Shown here piece by piece: positions 37,303-45,456 of a DNA stretch of 64,000 bases. Under the pieces are notes generated by a model. The model did not search any database and had not been told where the DNA came from. It saw only the letters and a list, made by a program, of their open reading frames with translations. Position numbers and translations under genes: made by a program. The stretch is from the NCBI RefSeq assembly GCF_016820535.1, contig NZ_JADHDY010000013.1, positions 62,001 to 126,000 of the forward strand, written 5' to 3'. Position 1 is the stretch's first letter. Every line of letters begins with the position of its first letter. The DNA is from Sporosarcina beigongshangi. Lineage in GTDB: Bacteria; Actinomycetota; Actinomycetes; Actinomycetales; Micrococcaceae.

Positions 37303-39081
37303 CTACAGCAGCGGAAGCACCTGTTCCTTCACCTGCTTGCGCAGGACCTTGCCCAACATGGATTTGGGCATTTCCCCGATGGCAACGATGCGGACCGGAA
37401 CCTTGTAGCGGGCCAAAAGCCCCTTGCAGTGGTCCCGCAGGGCGGATTCGTCCAGCTCGATGCCGGGATCAAGCACCACGGCGGCCACCACAATTTCCCC
37501 GCCGCGCCCCGACTCTTGGCCGAAGACGGCGGCATCCACCACATCGGGGTGCTGGCGCAGCACACCCTCCACCTCGGACGGCGAGACGTTGAACCCGCCG
37601 GTGATGACGAGCTCCTTGGCACGATCGACGATGGTGGTGAAGCCTTCCTCATTGACGATGACGATGTCGCCTGTGAGCAGCCAGCCGTCCGGCGTCAGTG
37701 TCTTGGCGGTCTCATCAGGATTGTTCCAGTACCCCTGGAAGACCTGCGGACCCTTGAGCAGCAGCTCCCCCGGTTCGCCCTGGCCCACCTCTTCGGCGGG
37801 CCGGGCGCCGTCGGACATCTCCAGGGGCGCAACCACTTTCATGAGGGTTGACGGGAACGGCACTCCGATGGTGCCTGCCTGGCGGGTTTCTGCGAAGGGG
37901 TTGCCGAGCGCTACCGGGGAGGACTCGGTCATGCCGTAGCCTTCCACGAGCAGGCCGCCGGAAACGGACTCCCACAGCTCCACCACGTGATCGGGCAGGT
38001 TCATGGCGCCGGAGATGCAGTACTTGCATGAGCGCAGGGAGATGCCCTGCTCCTTGGCAGCCATGGCCGTGCGTTCGTAGATGGGCGGAACCGCGCAGTA
38101 GACCGTGGCGGGGGATTTCTTCATGGCGGCCAGCACCAGGGCGGTGTCGAACTTGGGGAAAAGGACCAGCAGGCCCTGCTTCCGGATGCCGAACGTGAGG
38201 TAGAGCGTCATGCCGAAGGCGTGGAACATGGGCAGGACCGCGTACAGAATCTCCTTGCCCTGCCGCGCGCCGTGCATCCATGCCTCGCCCTGCAGGGCGT
38301 TGGAGTAGAGGTTGAAATGGCTGAGCATGGCACCCTTGGGGCGGCCGGTGGTGCCGGAGGTGTAGCCGATGACCGCCAGGTCCGTGACGGCGGGGCGCGG
38401 GTGTGCCGGATCCATGGTGCCGCCCGCGAGCAACTGTTTCCAGGGGGTGGCGCCGGGCGCCTTGGCGGTGAGGGAATCGCGGGTGTCGCGCAGCTTCTTT
38501 ACCGGCAGCTGCAGGACCAGTCGCTTGACGGCCGGGAATTCGGCAAGCAGGTCGACGGCGATGATGTTCTCGACCGCGACGTCCGCCGGAAATTCCTGCA
38601 GTGCGGGGACAACCTTGTTCCATGCGATGGCGACCCGCGCGCCGTGGTCCTCAAACTGGTGGCGCAGCTCGCGGGACGTGTACAGCGGGTTGTGTTCCAC
38701 CACGACGGCACCCAGCCGCAGCACGGCGTAAAAGGCAACGACGTGCTGCGGGCAGTTGGGCAGGATCAGGGCCACACGGTCGCCTGCACGGACGCCAAGC
38801 CGGCGCAGGCCCTCGGCGGCCCGTGCCACCTGCTCCCCCAGCTGCCGGTAGCTGGTGCGGCGGCCAAAAAATTCCATGGCCGGCAGTTCCCCCGCCTCCT
38901 GGACGGAGCGCTCAAACATCTCAACAAGGGACTCCGTGGGCAGCTCGATCACCGCCGGGACGCCGGGCTGGTAGTTCTTCACCCAATGCGGCGGGACCGG
39001 TCCGGCCGCATTCCCGGATGACGCGCCGGCTGCATCGAGGGTCGGGGCATTGCTGGCTTCGTGGTTTGCTTCTGGCTCCAT
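37303..39081 (-). CDS. fadD: Long-chain acyl-CoA synthetase (FadD family)
   Basis: 592-residue adenylate-forming enzyme. AMP-binding P-loop [16 protein letters not shown] (about residues 245-260), A5-type [12 protein letters not shown]7 [16 protein letters not shown]8 [20 protein letters not shown], and A10 [10 protein letters not shown] with the catalytic Lys. Activates fatty acids with ATP and CoA. The first ~30 residues are low-complexity, so the exact start (39081 against an upstream frame to 39105) is uncertain. Confidence 0.92.
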   Translation of the reverse strand: MEPEANHEASNAPTLDAAGASSGNAAGPVPPHWVKNYQPGVPAVIELPTESLVEMFERSVQEAGELPAMEFFGRRTSYRQLGEQVARAAEGLRRLGVRAGDRVALILPNCPQHVVAFYAVLRLGAVVVEHNPLYTSRELRHQFEDHGARVAIAWNKVVPALQEFPADVAVENIIAVDLLAEFPAVKRLVLQLPVKKLRDTRDSLTAKAPGATPWKQLLAGGTMDPAHPRPAVTDLAVIGYTSGTTGRPKGAMLSHFNLYSNALQGEAWMHGARQGKEILYAVLPMFHAFGMTLYLTFGIRKQGLLVLFPKFDTALVLAAMKKSPATVYCAVPPIYERTAMAAKEQGISLRSCKYCISGAMNLPDHVVELWESVSGGLLVEGYGMTESSPVALGNPFAETRQAGTIGVPFPSTLMKVVAPLEMSDGARPAEEVGQGEPGELLLKGPQVFQGYWNNPDETAKTLTPDGWLLTGDIVIVNEEGFTTIVDRAKELVITGGFNVSPSEVEGVLRQHPDVVDAAVFGQESGRGGEIVVAAVVLDPGIELDESALRDHCKGLLARYKVPVRIVAIGEMPKSMLGKVLRKQVKEQVLPLL

Positions 39082-39234
39082 GTCTCCATCCTGCCGCCTG
39101 CGCATCGATTTCGAAACTCCCCACGCCCGGTGCTGGACGTGCGGCGCATGACTGGCTAGCGTGGGGACAACGGCACCGCCGGATCCATCCGGCGGTATCG
39201 GTCACCGCAAGGACGGCAGCACTTTCACCATTGG

Positions 39235-39251
39235 TGATCTGTCACAGATCA
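39235..39251 (+). promoter_or_regulatory. Palindrome in the 5' leader of the YeaQ-like gene
   Basis: TGATCTGT-C-ACAGATCA, perfect 8-base arms, ending just before AATAAAGGAG, the ribosome site. It could be an operator or an RNA hairpin next to the Shine-Dalgarno. TAGCGT at 39158-39163 is a candidate -10. Confidence 0.5.
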
Positions 39252-39266
39252 ATAAAGGAGATAGTC

Positions 39267-39536
39267 ATGGGATTCTTTGGTTGGATCATTTTGGGCCTGA
39301 TCGTTGGCGCCATCGTCAAGGCGATCATGCCCGGTCGCGTCAACGGCGGGTGGATCACCAGCCTTGTTCTGGGAGTCGTCGGAGCCATTGTCGGCGGATG
39401 GATCGGGGCCCTGCTCTTCAACAGCGGCAGCCTGAAGTTCTGGAACTTGGGTTCATGGATCCTGGCCATTGTCGGCGGACTCGTTGTTGCCGGTGTCTAC
39501 GGGGCCATCACCGGCAGGAAGAAGACATCCGCATAA
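39267..39536 (+). CDS. GlsB/YeaQ/YmgE family small membrane protein
   Basis: 89 residues, three hydrophobic helices with the family's GFFGWIILGLIVGAIVKAIMPG opening and GGLVVAGVYGAITGRKK ending. Homologues are stress-induced inner-membrane proteins sometimes called transglycosylase-associated; no enzymatic activity is proven. AAAGGAG lies six bases before the ATG. The gene is flanked by a palindrome in its leader and by an unusually long perfect hairpin two bases after its stop. Confidence 0.9.
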   Translation: MGFFGWIILGLIVGAIVKAIMPGRVNGGWITSLVLGVVGAIVGGWIGALLFNSGSLKFWNLGSWILAIVGGLVVAGVYGAITGRKKTSA

Positions 39537-39538
39537 GT

Positions 39539-39597
39539 TGCAACTGGCGGGGGCACCCGCCCGGCAAACTGCCGGGCGGGTGCCCCCGCCAGTTGCA
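39539..39597. repeat. Perfect 28-bp-stem palindrome
   Basis: Bases 39539-39566 are the exact reverse complement of 39570-39597, around an AAC loop. The stem begins TGCAACTGGCGGGGGC. It starts right after the YeaQ-like stop codon. It may act as a terminator, but no T-run follows (TCACCGCC), and the length and perfection are unusual. Confidence 0.9.
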
Positions 39598-39939
39598 TCA
39601 CCGCCTCAATACGCGGCAGCAATATGGACGGAATCAGCAACCCGGTCCGGGATCCGTCCGGGTCCGCGGCGCAGTGGATGCACACCGCACGTGACGTCAA
39701 TGCACACCGTCCAAGAATTGTCCATGGCCGCGGACATCCAAATAGGACTCTCAAGACCGATCCGGACACCTGTTTGGGTTGTTGAGTTTCTCACAATCAG
39801 CGCATTTGCAGCCCCCTTTAGCACAACCCCGGATGGCTGATTGACGGGTAAAAATTGATAGGCTTGGAGGTCGGATCCCCGCCCGTCGGGCGGCCGTCCG
39901 CATTCACCCAACAACACCTCCAAGGAGAACTGCGCCTCA
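39598..39939. other. 342-base gap before the UDG-like gene
   Basis: No coding frame is supported. It contains the 19-bp sequence shared with 33456-33474 (at 39756-39774), a candidate -10 TAGGCT at 39859-39864, and AAGGAG at 39922-39927. The 39600-39755 stretch is otherwise unrecognised and could be decayed mobile DNA. Confidence 0.6.
39756..39774. repeat. 19-bp sequence shared with 33456-33474
   Basis: Exact copy of ACCGATCCGGACACCTGTT, here in clean intergenic DNA. Confidence 0.85.
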
Positions 39940-40575
39940 ATGACATCCGTGGCCACTGAATCACTGCGTGACCAGCTCTGGAATCGCCGATATGACGAAA
40001 ACATTGCTCCCATCACCGAACTTTGCGACTCGCTGGCCGAGGCCCGGCCCGAGCAGCAGGTGGCCTATGTGGACCCGGTCCACGATGTAGACGAGTGCAA
40101 GATCATCAGCCTGTTCTCCAATGTCGGCGAGATGGATCCGTCCGGCTTCGTCACCGCCGGCGACGAGCAAGCCGCCACCCGCCTGCTGGGCATCCACTGG
40201 CAGCTCGGGCTGCGCCCCAGCCTGGTCATGCCTTGGAACGTGCACCCTTGGTTTACCCCCGGACAGCCCAACGGCCGCCTGACCGCCCCGCAGATCGAGG
40301 CAGGCCTGCGCCCCCTCGTGAAGTTCCTGACCCTGGTCCCCCGCGCCTCTGCCCTCGTGGCCCACGGCACCGAGGCCCACCGCCTGGCCGACCAGCTCCT
40401 CAAGGCCCAGGGCCCCATGCTCTACAAGCGCGGCTTCGGCATCTACAAGGTCCGCTCGCTCTCCGGCCGCAGCTTTGCCGGCTCCCCCGAGCGCCAGGAA
40501 CAGTGGCTGCTGGAATCCGCCAAGGCCTACGCCGAGTCGATGACCCGCAACGGGATCCCGGTCAAGGGCCGCTAG
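39940..40575 (+). CDS. Uracil-DNA glycosylase-like family protein
   Basis: 211 residues. ECKIISLFSNVGEMDPSGFVT, then LRPSLVMPWNVHPWFTPG and LVPRASALVAHGTEAHRLAD follow the order of the UDG-like family found in Actinobacteria, where a WN.(V/I)PW segment replaces the usual active-site motif. No standard GQDPYH motif is present, so glycosylase activity is not assured. AAGGAG is 12 bases before the ATG, longer than normal. A terminator follows at 40595. Confidence 0.7.
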   Translation: MTSVATESLRDQLWNRRYDENIAPITELCDSLAEARPEQQVAYVDPVHDVDECKIISLFSNVGEMDPSGFVTAGDEQAATRLLGIHWQLGLRPSLVMPWNVHPWFTPGQPNGRLTAPQIEAGLRPLVKFLTLVPRASALVAHGTEAHRLADQLLKAQGPMLYKRGFGIYKVRSLSGRSFAGSPERQEQWLLESAKAYAESMTRNGIPVKGR

Positions 40576-40594
40576 CACCAACCTTTTCCGCACC

Positions 40595-40640
40595 GGCCCG
40601 CAGCCAGGTTCCACCGAACCGTGCTGCGGGCCCGTTGTTT
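40595..40640 (+). terminator. Intrinsic terminator after the UDG-like gene
   Basis: GGCCCGCAGC (40595-40604) pairs with GCTGCGGGCC (40623-40632); an inner GGTTC-CACC-GAACC helix stacks on it; CGTTGTTT follows. Confidence 0.8.
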
Positions 40641-40700
40641 AAGGGGCTCCGCAAAATGCGTGCGACGGCGGATCCAGGCTCGCGCTTGCGGCCCGTCCGT

Positions 40701-40706
40701 TACGCT
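40701..40706 (+). promoter_or_regulatory. -10 box of the sugar dehydrogenase gene
   Basis: TACGCT ends six bases before ATG 40713; the intervening GGAGCC is too close to act as a ribosome site, so a leaderless start is likely. Confidence 0.5.
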
Positions 40707-40712
40707 GGAGCC

Positions 40713-41798
40713 ATGAAGGCGAAGGCAGCATGGCTTGCGTCCCTGACGGCGGTGGCACTGGCACTGGCCTCATGCCAGTCCCCTGCCCCGACCCCCGAGC
40801 CCACCGATACATCCACCGACGTGGCAACCGAGCTTCAGGCGCCCTGGTCCATGGCGGCCCTCGGCGACGGGCACCTGCTGGTCAGCGAACGGGATTCCGG
40901 CCAAATCATCGACACCGCCCCGGACGGCACGAATCAGCTTGTCGGCAGCGTTTCCGGCGTCATGCACCGGGGCGAGGGCGGGCTGCTGGGGCTGGCCACC
41001 CGGAAGGAATTGTGCACAGACCATCCCACTCCGGACCCCACCACCGGATGCCTTGCCGTGTTTGCCTACCTCACCACGGCCGAGGACAACCGGATCGTGC
41101 GGATGCCGCTGCTGGGAGTCGCCGGCAGTCGCAGCCTGGGACCCGCGGCTGATGTCCTCACCGGCATCCCCAAGGGGTCCAACCACAACGGCGGCCGGAT
41201 CCAGTTCGGCCCGGACGGCATGCTCTACATCGGCACGGGCGATGCCGGCAACCGCAACAATGCCCAGAATCCTGCCTCATTGGGCGGGAAGATCCTCCGC
41301 ATTGCCCCGGACGGCGGCATCCCCACCGGCAACCCTTTCCCCGACAGCCCGGTGTGGACACTGGGCCACCGCAACGTCCAGGGACTGGCCTGGGATGAAA
41401 CAGGCCGCATGTGGGCCTCGGAGTTCGGCCAAAATACCTGGGACGAGCTGAACGAGGTCAAGGCCGGAAACAACTATGGCTGGCCCGTCGTTGAAGGCAA
41501 GGGCACGGACCCGCAATTCACCAACCCGGTGCTCGAGTGGCCCACTTCCGAGGCCAGCCCCAGCGGCATCGCCATCGCCGGGACCACGCTGTACATGGCT
41601 TCCCTGCGCGGGGAACGGATGTGGGAGGTGGGGCTCGACGGCGAACCCTCCGCCCATGCGCGCCTGACCAACCAGCTGGGCCGGCTGCGCGACGCCACCT
41701 TAACCACCGACGGCCGCCTGCTTGTCCTGACGAACAATACAGACGGCCGTGGAACGCCCAGGCCGGGCGACGACAGAATCGTGGAAATCCCTCGCTAA
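40713..41798 (+). CDS. Lipoprotein PQQ-dependent sugar dehydrogenase-like protein
   Basis: 361 residues. Lys-containing N-terminus, hydrophobic stretch and lipobox LALASC (Cys about residue 21) predict a membrane-anchored extracellular lipoprotein. The rest is the glucose/sorbosone dehydrogenase beta-propeller: HRGEGGLLGLA, GSNHNGGRIQFGPDGMLYIGTGDAG, LGHRNVQGLAWDETGRMWASEFGQ and NNYGWPVVEG. The conserved His in SNHNGG and Arg in GHRN that contact PQQ and sugar are present. The upstream open frame is antisense or shadow sequence. Confidence 0.92.
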   Translation: MKAKAAWLASLTAVALALASCQSPAPTPEPTDTSTDVATELQAPWSMAALGDGHLLVSERDSGQIIDTAPDGTNQLVGSVSGVMHRGEGGLLGLATRKELCTDHPTPDPTTGCLAVFAYLTTAEDNRIVRMPLLGVAGSRSLGPAADVLTGIPKGSNHNGGRIQFGPDGMLYIGTGDAGNRNNAQNPASLGGKILRIAPDGGIPTGNPFPDSPVWTLGHRNVQGLAWDETGRMWASEFGQNTWDELNEVKAGNNYGWPVVEGKGTDPQFTNPVLEWPTSEASPSGIAIAGTTLYMASLRGERMWEVGLDGEPSAHARLTNQLGRLRDATLTTDGRLLVLTNNTDGRGTPRPGDDRIVEIPR

Positions 41799-41805
41799 AC
41801 TGCGG

Positions 41806-42714
41806 TCAAACCCGGACCAACGCCAGGTGTGGTTCCACCAGGTCGGCGTAGCGTGCCTTCACGGTGTCGACCACCTCGGCGTACGGAAGGGCCCAGATGT
41901 CCTCGTTGAAGATTTCCACCTCAACCACGCCGTCGTAGCCTGCCTCGGCAACCCACGCACCGATCGACGCGAAGTCGATGACGCCGTCGCCCATGAAACC
42001 GCGGGACAGCAGCGCGTCGGCGGCGATGGGCAGGTTGAAGTCGCACACCTGGTAGGAGGCAATCCGGCCTTCGGCGCCGGCGCGGGCAATCTGCTCCTGC
42101 AGCGACGGGTCCCACCAGACGTGGAAGGTGTCCACCACGACACCCACGGCCTCGACCGGGTGCGGCGCTGCCAGATCCAGGGCCTGGCCCAGGGTCGAGA
42201 GCACCGCGCGGTCGGCGGCGTACATTGGGTGCAGCGGTTCCAGGACCAGGCGCACGCCGTGTTCCAGTGCGAAGGGCACCAGTTCGGCGAGGCGGTCGGC
42301 CACGCGCTGGCGGGCCGCAACGAGGTCCTTGCCGCCCTCCACCGCTGTGGACTCGCCGCCGCCATCAACGGCACCGGGGGCTACGCTGAAGTCGGGCAGG
42401 CCGCCCACCACCATGATGATTTCGGTGGTGCCGAGTGCCTTGGCCTCCAGGATGGCAGCCTTGTTGTCCTCCAGAGCAGCAGCCTGGCCGGCCGGTTCGG
42501 CTGCGGTCAGGAAGCCACCGCGGCACAGGCTGGATACCTGCAGGCCGGAGGCCTTGACCATTTCCACGGCTGTTTCCAGGCCAACTTCGGCAACCTTGTC
42601 GCGCCACAGTCCAATGTGCTTCAGCCCCGCGGCAACGCTGAGGTCGAGGGCTTCGGCAAGTGAGGCCTTCTTGATCGTTGCCGTGTTGATGGACAACTTC
42701 TCAAAGGTGCTCAT
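41806..42714 (-). CDS. Sugar phosphate isomerase/epimerase (AP2Ec TIM barrel)
   Basis: 302-residue xylose-isomerase-like barrel: LSINTATIKKASLAEALDLSVAAG start, HGVRLVLEPLHPMYAADRA with the metal Glu, VVVDTFHVWWDP, and GVVEVEIFNEDIW with the last metal Glu. A Gly-rich ~20-residue insertion (VAPGAVDGGGESTAVEGG) follows strand three. Third gene of the LacI-controlled cassette, overlapping DUF993 by ATGA. Isomerises a ketose or its derivative; substrate unknown. Confidence 0.9.
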   Translation of the reverse strand: MSTFEKLSINTATIKKASLAEALDLSVAAGLKHIGLWRDKVAEVGLETAVEMVKASGLQVSSLCRGGFLTAAEPAGQAAALEDNKAAILEAKALGTTEIIMVVGGLPDFSVAPGAVDGGGESTAVEGGKDLVAARQRVADRLAELVPFALEHGVRLVLEPLHPMYAADRAVLSTLGQALDLAAPHPVEAVGVVVDTFHVWWDPSLQEQIARAGAEGRIASYQVCDFNLPIAADALLSRGFMGDGVIDFASIGAWVAEAGYDGVVEVEIFNEDIWALPYAEVVDTVKARYADLVEPHLALVRV

Positions 42715-43967
42715 GCGTCGGCTCCTTCCAGGACTGATTCGGCAGCAACGGCTGACTCCACGATGGCCTCAGATGAGACGCCCGCGGCATTCAGGAAGCC
42801 GGCCATGCGGGTGGCGGCCAGCTCCGGGTTGAGCAGCAGCTGTGCCGTGTTGGCCAGGCGGAACAGCTTGACCAGATGGTTGAGGTCGCGCCCGGAGTGC
42901 AGGCCGCCGACCATCTGGAAGCCGGCCTGGTAGCCGTTCAGCCAGGCGAGGAAGGCGATGCCCGTCTTGTAGTAGTACGTGGGTGCCTCGAAGATGTGCA
43001 GGCCAAGATCCCTCGTGGAATCGAGGATGGCACGCGCTTCGGCGGGCTGGCCGGCGTCGTACTTCTGCAATGCCGTTGAGGCGGCGGGGGCGATCGCGGC
43101 AAAGATGCCCAGGAGCGCATCCGAGTAGTGCGAGCCGTCGCCGTCAATGAGTTCCGGGTAGTTGAAGTCGTCGCCCGTGTACAGGCGCACGCCCTCGGGA
43201 AGGCTGGCACGCAGCGCAACTTCGTGTCCGGCGTCGAGCAGGGAAACCTTCACGCCGTCCACCTTCGCGGCGTGTGCCTCGATGAGCTGCTGGAACGTGG
43301 CAGTTGCGGCGGCGATGTCGTCACTGCCCCAGTAGCCGGCCAGGGCGGGGTCGAACATGGTGCCCAGCCAGTGCAGGACAACGGGCTCCTTGACCTCGGA
43401 CAGCAGGGTGCCGTAGAGGGCCAGATAGTCCTCGGGGCCGCTGGCAACCTTGGCCAGGGCGCGCGAGGCCATAATGATGACCTTGGCCCCGGATGCCTCG
43501 ACAACGGCGATCTGCTCGCGGTAGGCGGCCAGCACGGCGGCCAGGCCTGCCTCGCCGGGCTCCACGGTTGCGGGGTCCAGCTGGTCGGTGCCGGCACCGC
43601 AGGCCAGGAGGTCACGCACGGTGCGCTGCGGGGTCGCGATGAGGGCGGCCTCGCCGGCGGAGCGGTTGATCAGCTCCTGGGTGGCGGGCCAGTCCAGGCC
43701 CATGCCGCGCTGCGCGGTGTCCATGGCATCGGCAATGCCCACGCCCCAGCTCCACAGTTCTCGGCGGAAGGCCAGGGTGGCGTCCCAGTCGATGTCGGCC
43801 GGGGCGCCGGGCACGTTGTTGCCCAGAACCTTGGGGGTGACGTGCGCGGCGGCGTAGACCTTGCGGGAGGTGATGAGCGCCGTCGGCTTGTGCCACGGGC
43901 CGGTCTCGTTCAGCGTCAGTGATTCGAGCTCACCGGTGGCGAGCGGCAGGGTGATTGAAATGGTCAT
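42711..43967 (-). CDS. DUF993 protein, DapA-like TIM barrel
   Basis: 418 residues from ATG 43967, two bases after the stop of the Gfo/Idh/MocA gene; the longer frame is shadow sequence. Family DUF993 is related to the dihydrodipicolinate synthase/aldolase superfamily. Lys240 in VDGVKVSLLDAGHE and the downstream GVRLYTGDDFNYPEL match the positions of the Schiff-base lysine strand and the following strand in that superfamily. This suggests a class I aldolase or dehydratase in sugar breakdown; no member's substrate is known to me. Confidence 0.85.
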   Translation of the reverse strand: MTISITLPLATGELESLTLNETGPWHKPTALITSRKVYAAAHVTPKVLGNNVPGAPADIDWDATLAFRRELWSWGVGIADAMDTAQRGMGLDWPATQELINRSAGEAALIATPQRTVRDLLACGAGTDQLDPATVEPGEAGLAAVLAAYREQIAVVEASGAKVIIMASRALAKVASGPEDYLALYGTLLSEVKEPVVLHWLGTMFDPALAGYWGSDDIAAATATFQQLIEAHAAKVDGVKVSLLDAGHEVALRASLPEGVRLYTGDDFNYPELIDGDGSHYSDALLGIFAAIAPAASTALQKYDAGQPAEARAILDSTRDLGLHIFEAPTYYYKTGIAFLAWLNGYQAGFQMVGGLHSGRDLNHLVKLFRLANTAQLLLNPELAATRMAGFLNAAGVSSEAIVESAVAAESVLEGADA

Positions 43968-43969
43968 GG

Positions 43970-45187
43970 TTAGAGCTCGATTTCCGGGATGTCCAGGGTG
44001 CGGCGCTCGTCGGAGGACTGCAGGCCCAGCTCGGCCAGCTGCACGCCGCGGGCTGCGGAGAGCAGGCCGAAGCGGTGTTCGCGGCCGGCCACGACGTCGC
44101 GCAGGAACTCTTCCCACTGCAGCTTGAAGCCGTTGTCGAGGTCGGCGTTGGCGGGGACCTCCATCCACTGTGACCGGAAGGATTCGGTGACGGGCAGGTC
44201 CGGGTTCCAGACCGGCTTGGGGGTGTGTGCGCGCTGCTGGGCAACGCACTTGTTCAGGCCGGCAACGGCGGAGCCGTGGGTGCCGTCGATCTGGAATTCC
44301 ACGAGCTCGTCGCGGTAGACGCGGACCGCCCAGGAGGAGTTGATCTGGCCGATGACGGCGTCGCCCTGCGGGGTTTCCAACTCGAAGATGCCGTAGGCGG
44401 CGTCATCGGCGGTGGCCACGTACTCGTTGCCCTGTTCGTCCCAGCGCGCCGGGATGTGGGTTGCGGTCTTGGCGTTGACGGTCTTGACCTTGCCGATGAT
44501 GCCCTCGAGGACGTAGTTCCAGTGGCAGAACATGTCGGTGGTCATGCCGCCGCCGTCTTCCTTGCGGTAGTTCCAGGAGGGGCGCTGGGCGGCCTGGTGG
44601 TCGCCTTCGAAGACCCAGTAGCCGAATTCGCCGCGGATGGACAGGATGCGGCCGAAGAAGCCTTCGTCGACCAGGCGGCGCAGCTTGACCAGGCCGGGCA
44701 GGTACAGCTTGTCGTGGACAACGCCTGCCGTGATGCCGGCCTCCTGGCCGATGCGAGCCAGTTCGATGGCCTCTTCAAGAGTTTCCGCCGTGGGCTTCTC
44801 GGTGAAAATGTGCTTGCCGTTGGCCATGGCCTTCTTCAAGGTGGCTGCGCGCAGGCTGGTCATGGAGGCGTCAAACACGATGTCGACGGTGGGGTCTGCG
44901 ATGATCGCGTCCAGGTCGGTGGTCCAATGCTCAACGTTGTGAAGCTCAGCCAGTTCGCGGACCTTCTCTGCGTTGCGGCCAACCAGGATGGGCTCGATGG
45001 CCACCTTGGTGCCGTCTTCGAGCGTCAGTCCGGAGTCGCGCAGCGGCAGGATGGAACGCAGCAGGTGCTGGCGGTAGCCCATGCGGCCGGTGATGCCGTT
45101 CATGGCAATGCGGATGACCTTCTGTGCACCGGCGACGTCGCCAGCGGTCTGTACAGAGGTTTGCTCGTTGGAAGCAGTAAGAGTCAC
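43970..45187 (-). CDS. Gfo/Idh/MocA-family oxidoreductase
   Basis: 405 residues from GTG 45187, preceded by GGGAGA. Rossmann domain (VIRIAMNGITGRMGYRQHLL near residue 25; the usual GxGxxG is replaced by NGITGRMG), then FTEKPTAETLEEA with the EKP lysine and GVVHDKLYLPGLVKLRRLV, and the second alpha/beta domain. NAD(P)-dependent oxidation of a sugar or inositol-like alcohol is expected. First gene of the cassette, behind the LacI operator at 45245. Confidence 0.9.
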   Translation of the reverse strand: MTLTASNEQTSVQTAGDVAGAQKVIRIAMNGITGRMGYRQHLLRSILPLRDSGLTLEDGTKVAIEPILVGRNAEKVRELAELHNVEHWTTDLDAIIADPTVDIVFDASMTSLRAATLKKAMANGKHIFTEKPTAETLEEAIELARIGQEAGITAGVVHDKLYLPGLVKLRRLVDEGFFGRILSIRGEFGYWVFEGDHQAAQRPSWNYRKEDGGGMTTDMFCHWNYVLEGIIGKVKTVNAKTATHIPARWDEQGNEYVATADDAAYGIFELETPQGDAVIGQINSSWAVRVYRDELVEFQIDGTHGSAVAGLNKCVAQQRAHTPKPVWNPDLPVTESFRSQWMEVPANADLDNGFKLQWEEFLRDVVAGREHRFGLLSAARGVQLAELGLQSSDERRTLDIPEIEL

Positions 45188-45244
45188 GTGGTTCTCCCGA
45201 AAGTTGTTGGGGCCGGTGCCGGAGCACCCGGCGTGGCTTTTATC

Positions 45245-45262
45245 TTGGAAAGCGCTTTCCAA
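45245..45262. promoter_or_regulatory. LacI-family operator
   Basis: TTGGAAAGCGCTTTCCAA, a perfect 18-bp palindrome with the central CG typical of LacI/GalR operators. It lies 58 bases before the GTG of the oxidoreductase gene and about 195 bases before the divergent lacI start, so it can control the cassette and possibly the regulator. Confidence 0.85.
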
Positions 45263-45289
45263 TATATGCTGAAGTTGCCTTCGGGTCAA

Positions 45290-45335
45290 GGGTGCAGCAA
45301 ACTTTGGTTCACGGGTGCAGCAAACTTCGGTTCAC
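45290..45335. repeat. Tandem duplication of 23 bp, one mismatch
   Basis: GGGTGCAGCAAACTTTGGTT plus CAC at 45290-45312 recurs at 45313-45335 with T to C at one position. It is intergenic, between the LacI operator and lacI. Confidence 0.95.
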
Positions 45336-45456
45336 GGCATGGCAACAGGGACCACTCCCAACCTCCCGTCCGGGCGGCGGTGCAGCTTGGCCCAGCGCCG
45401 ACGGTTGCACTCGACGTCCGGCAATCCACCAGCCCTTCACAACTAAGGATGCTCAA

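Noticed and set aside
45188-45456. Upstream part of the lacI open frame as an N-terminal extension
   Set aside because: Contains a tandem duplication and no regulator-like residues; TTG 45457 has a good ribosome site and gives the canonical HTH start.
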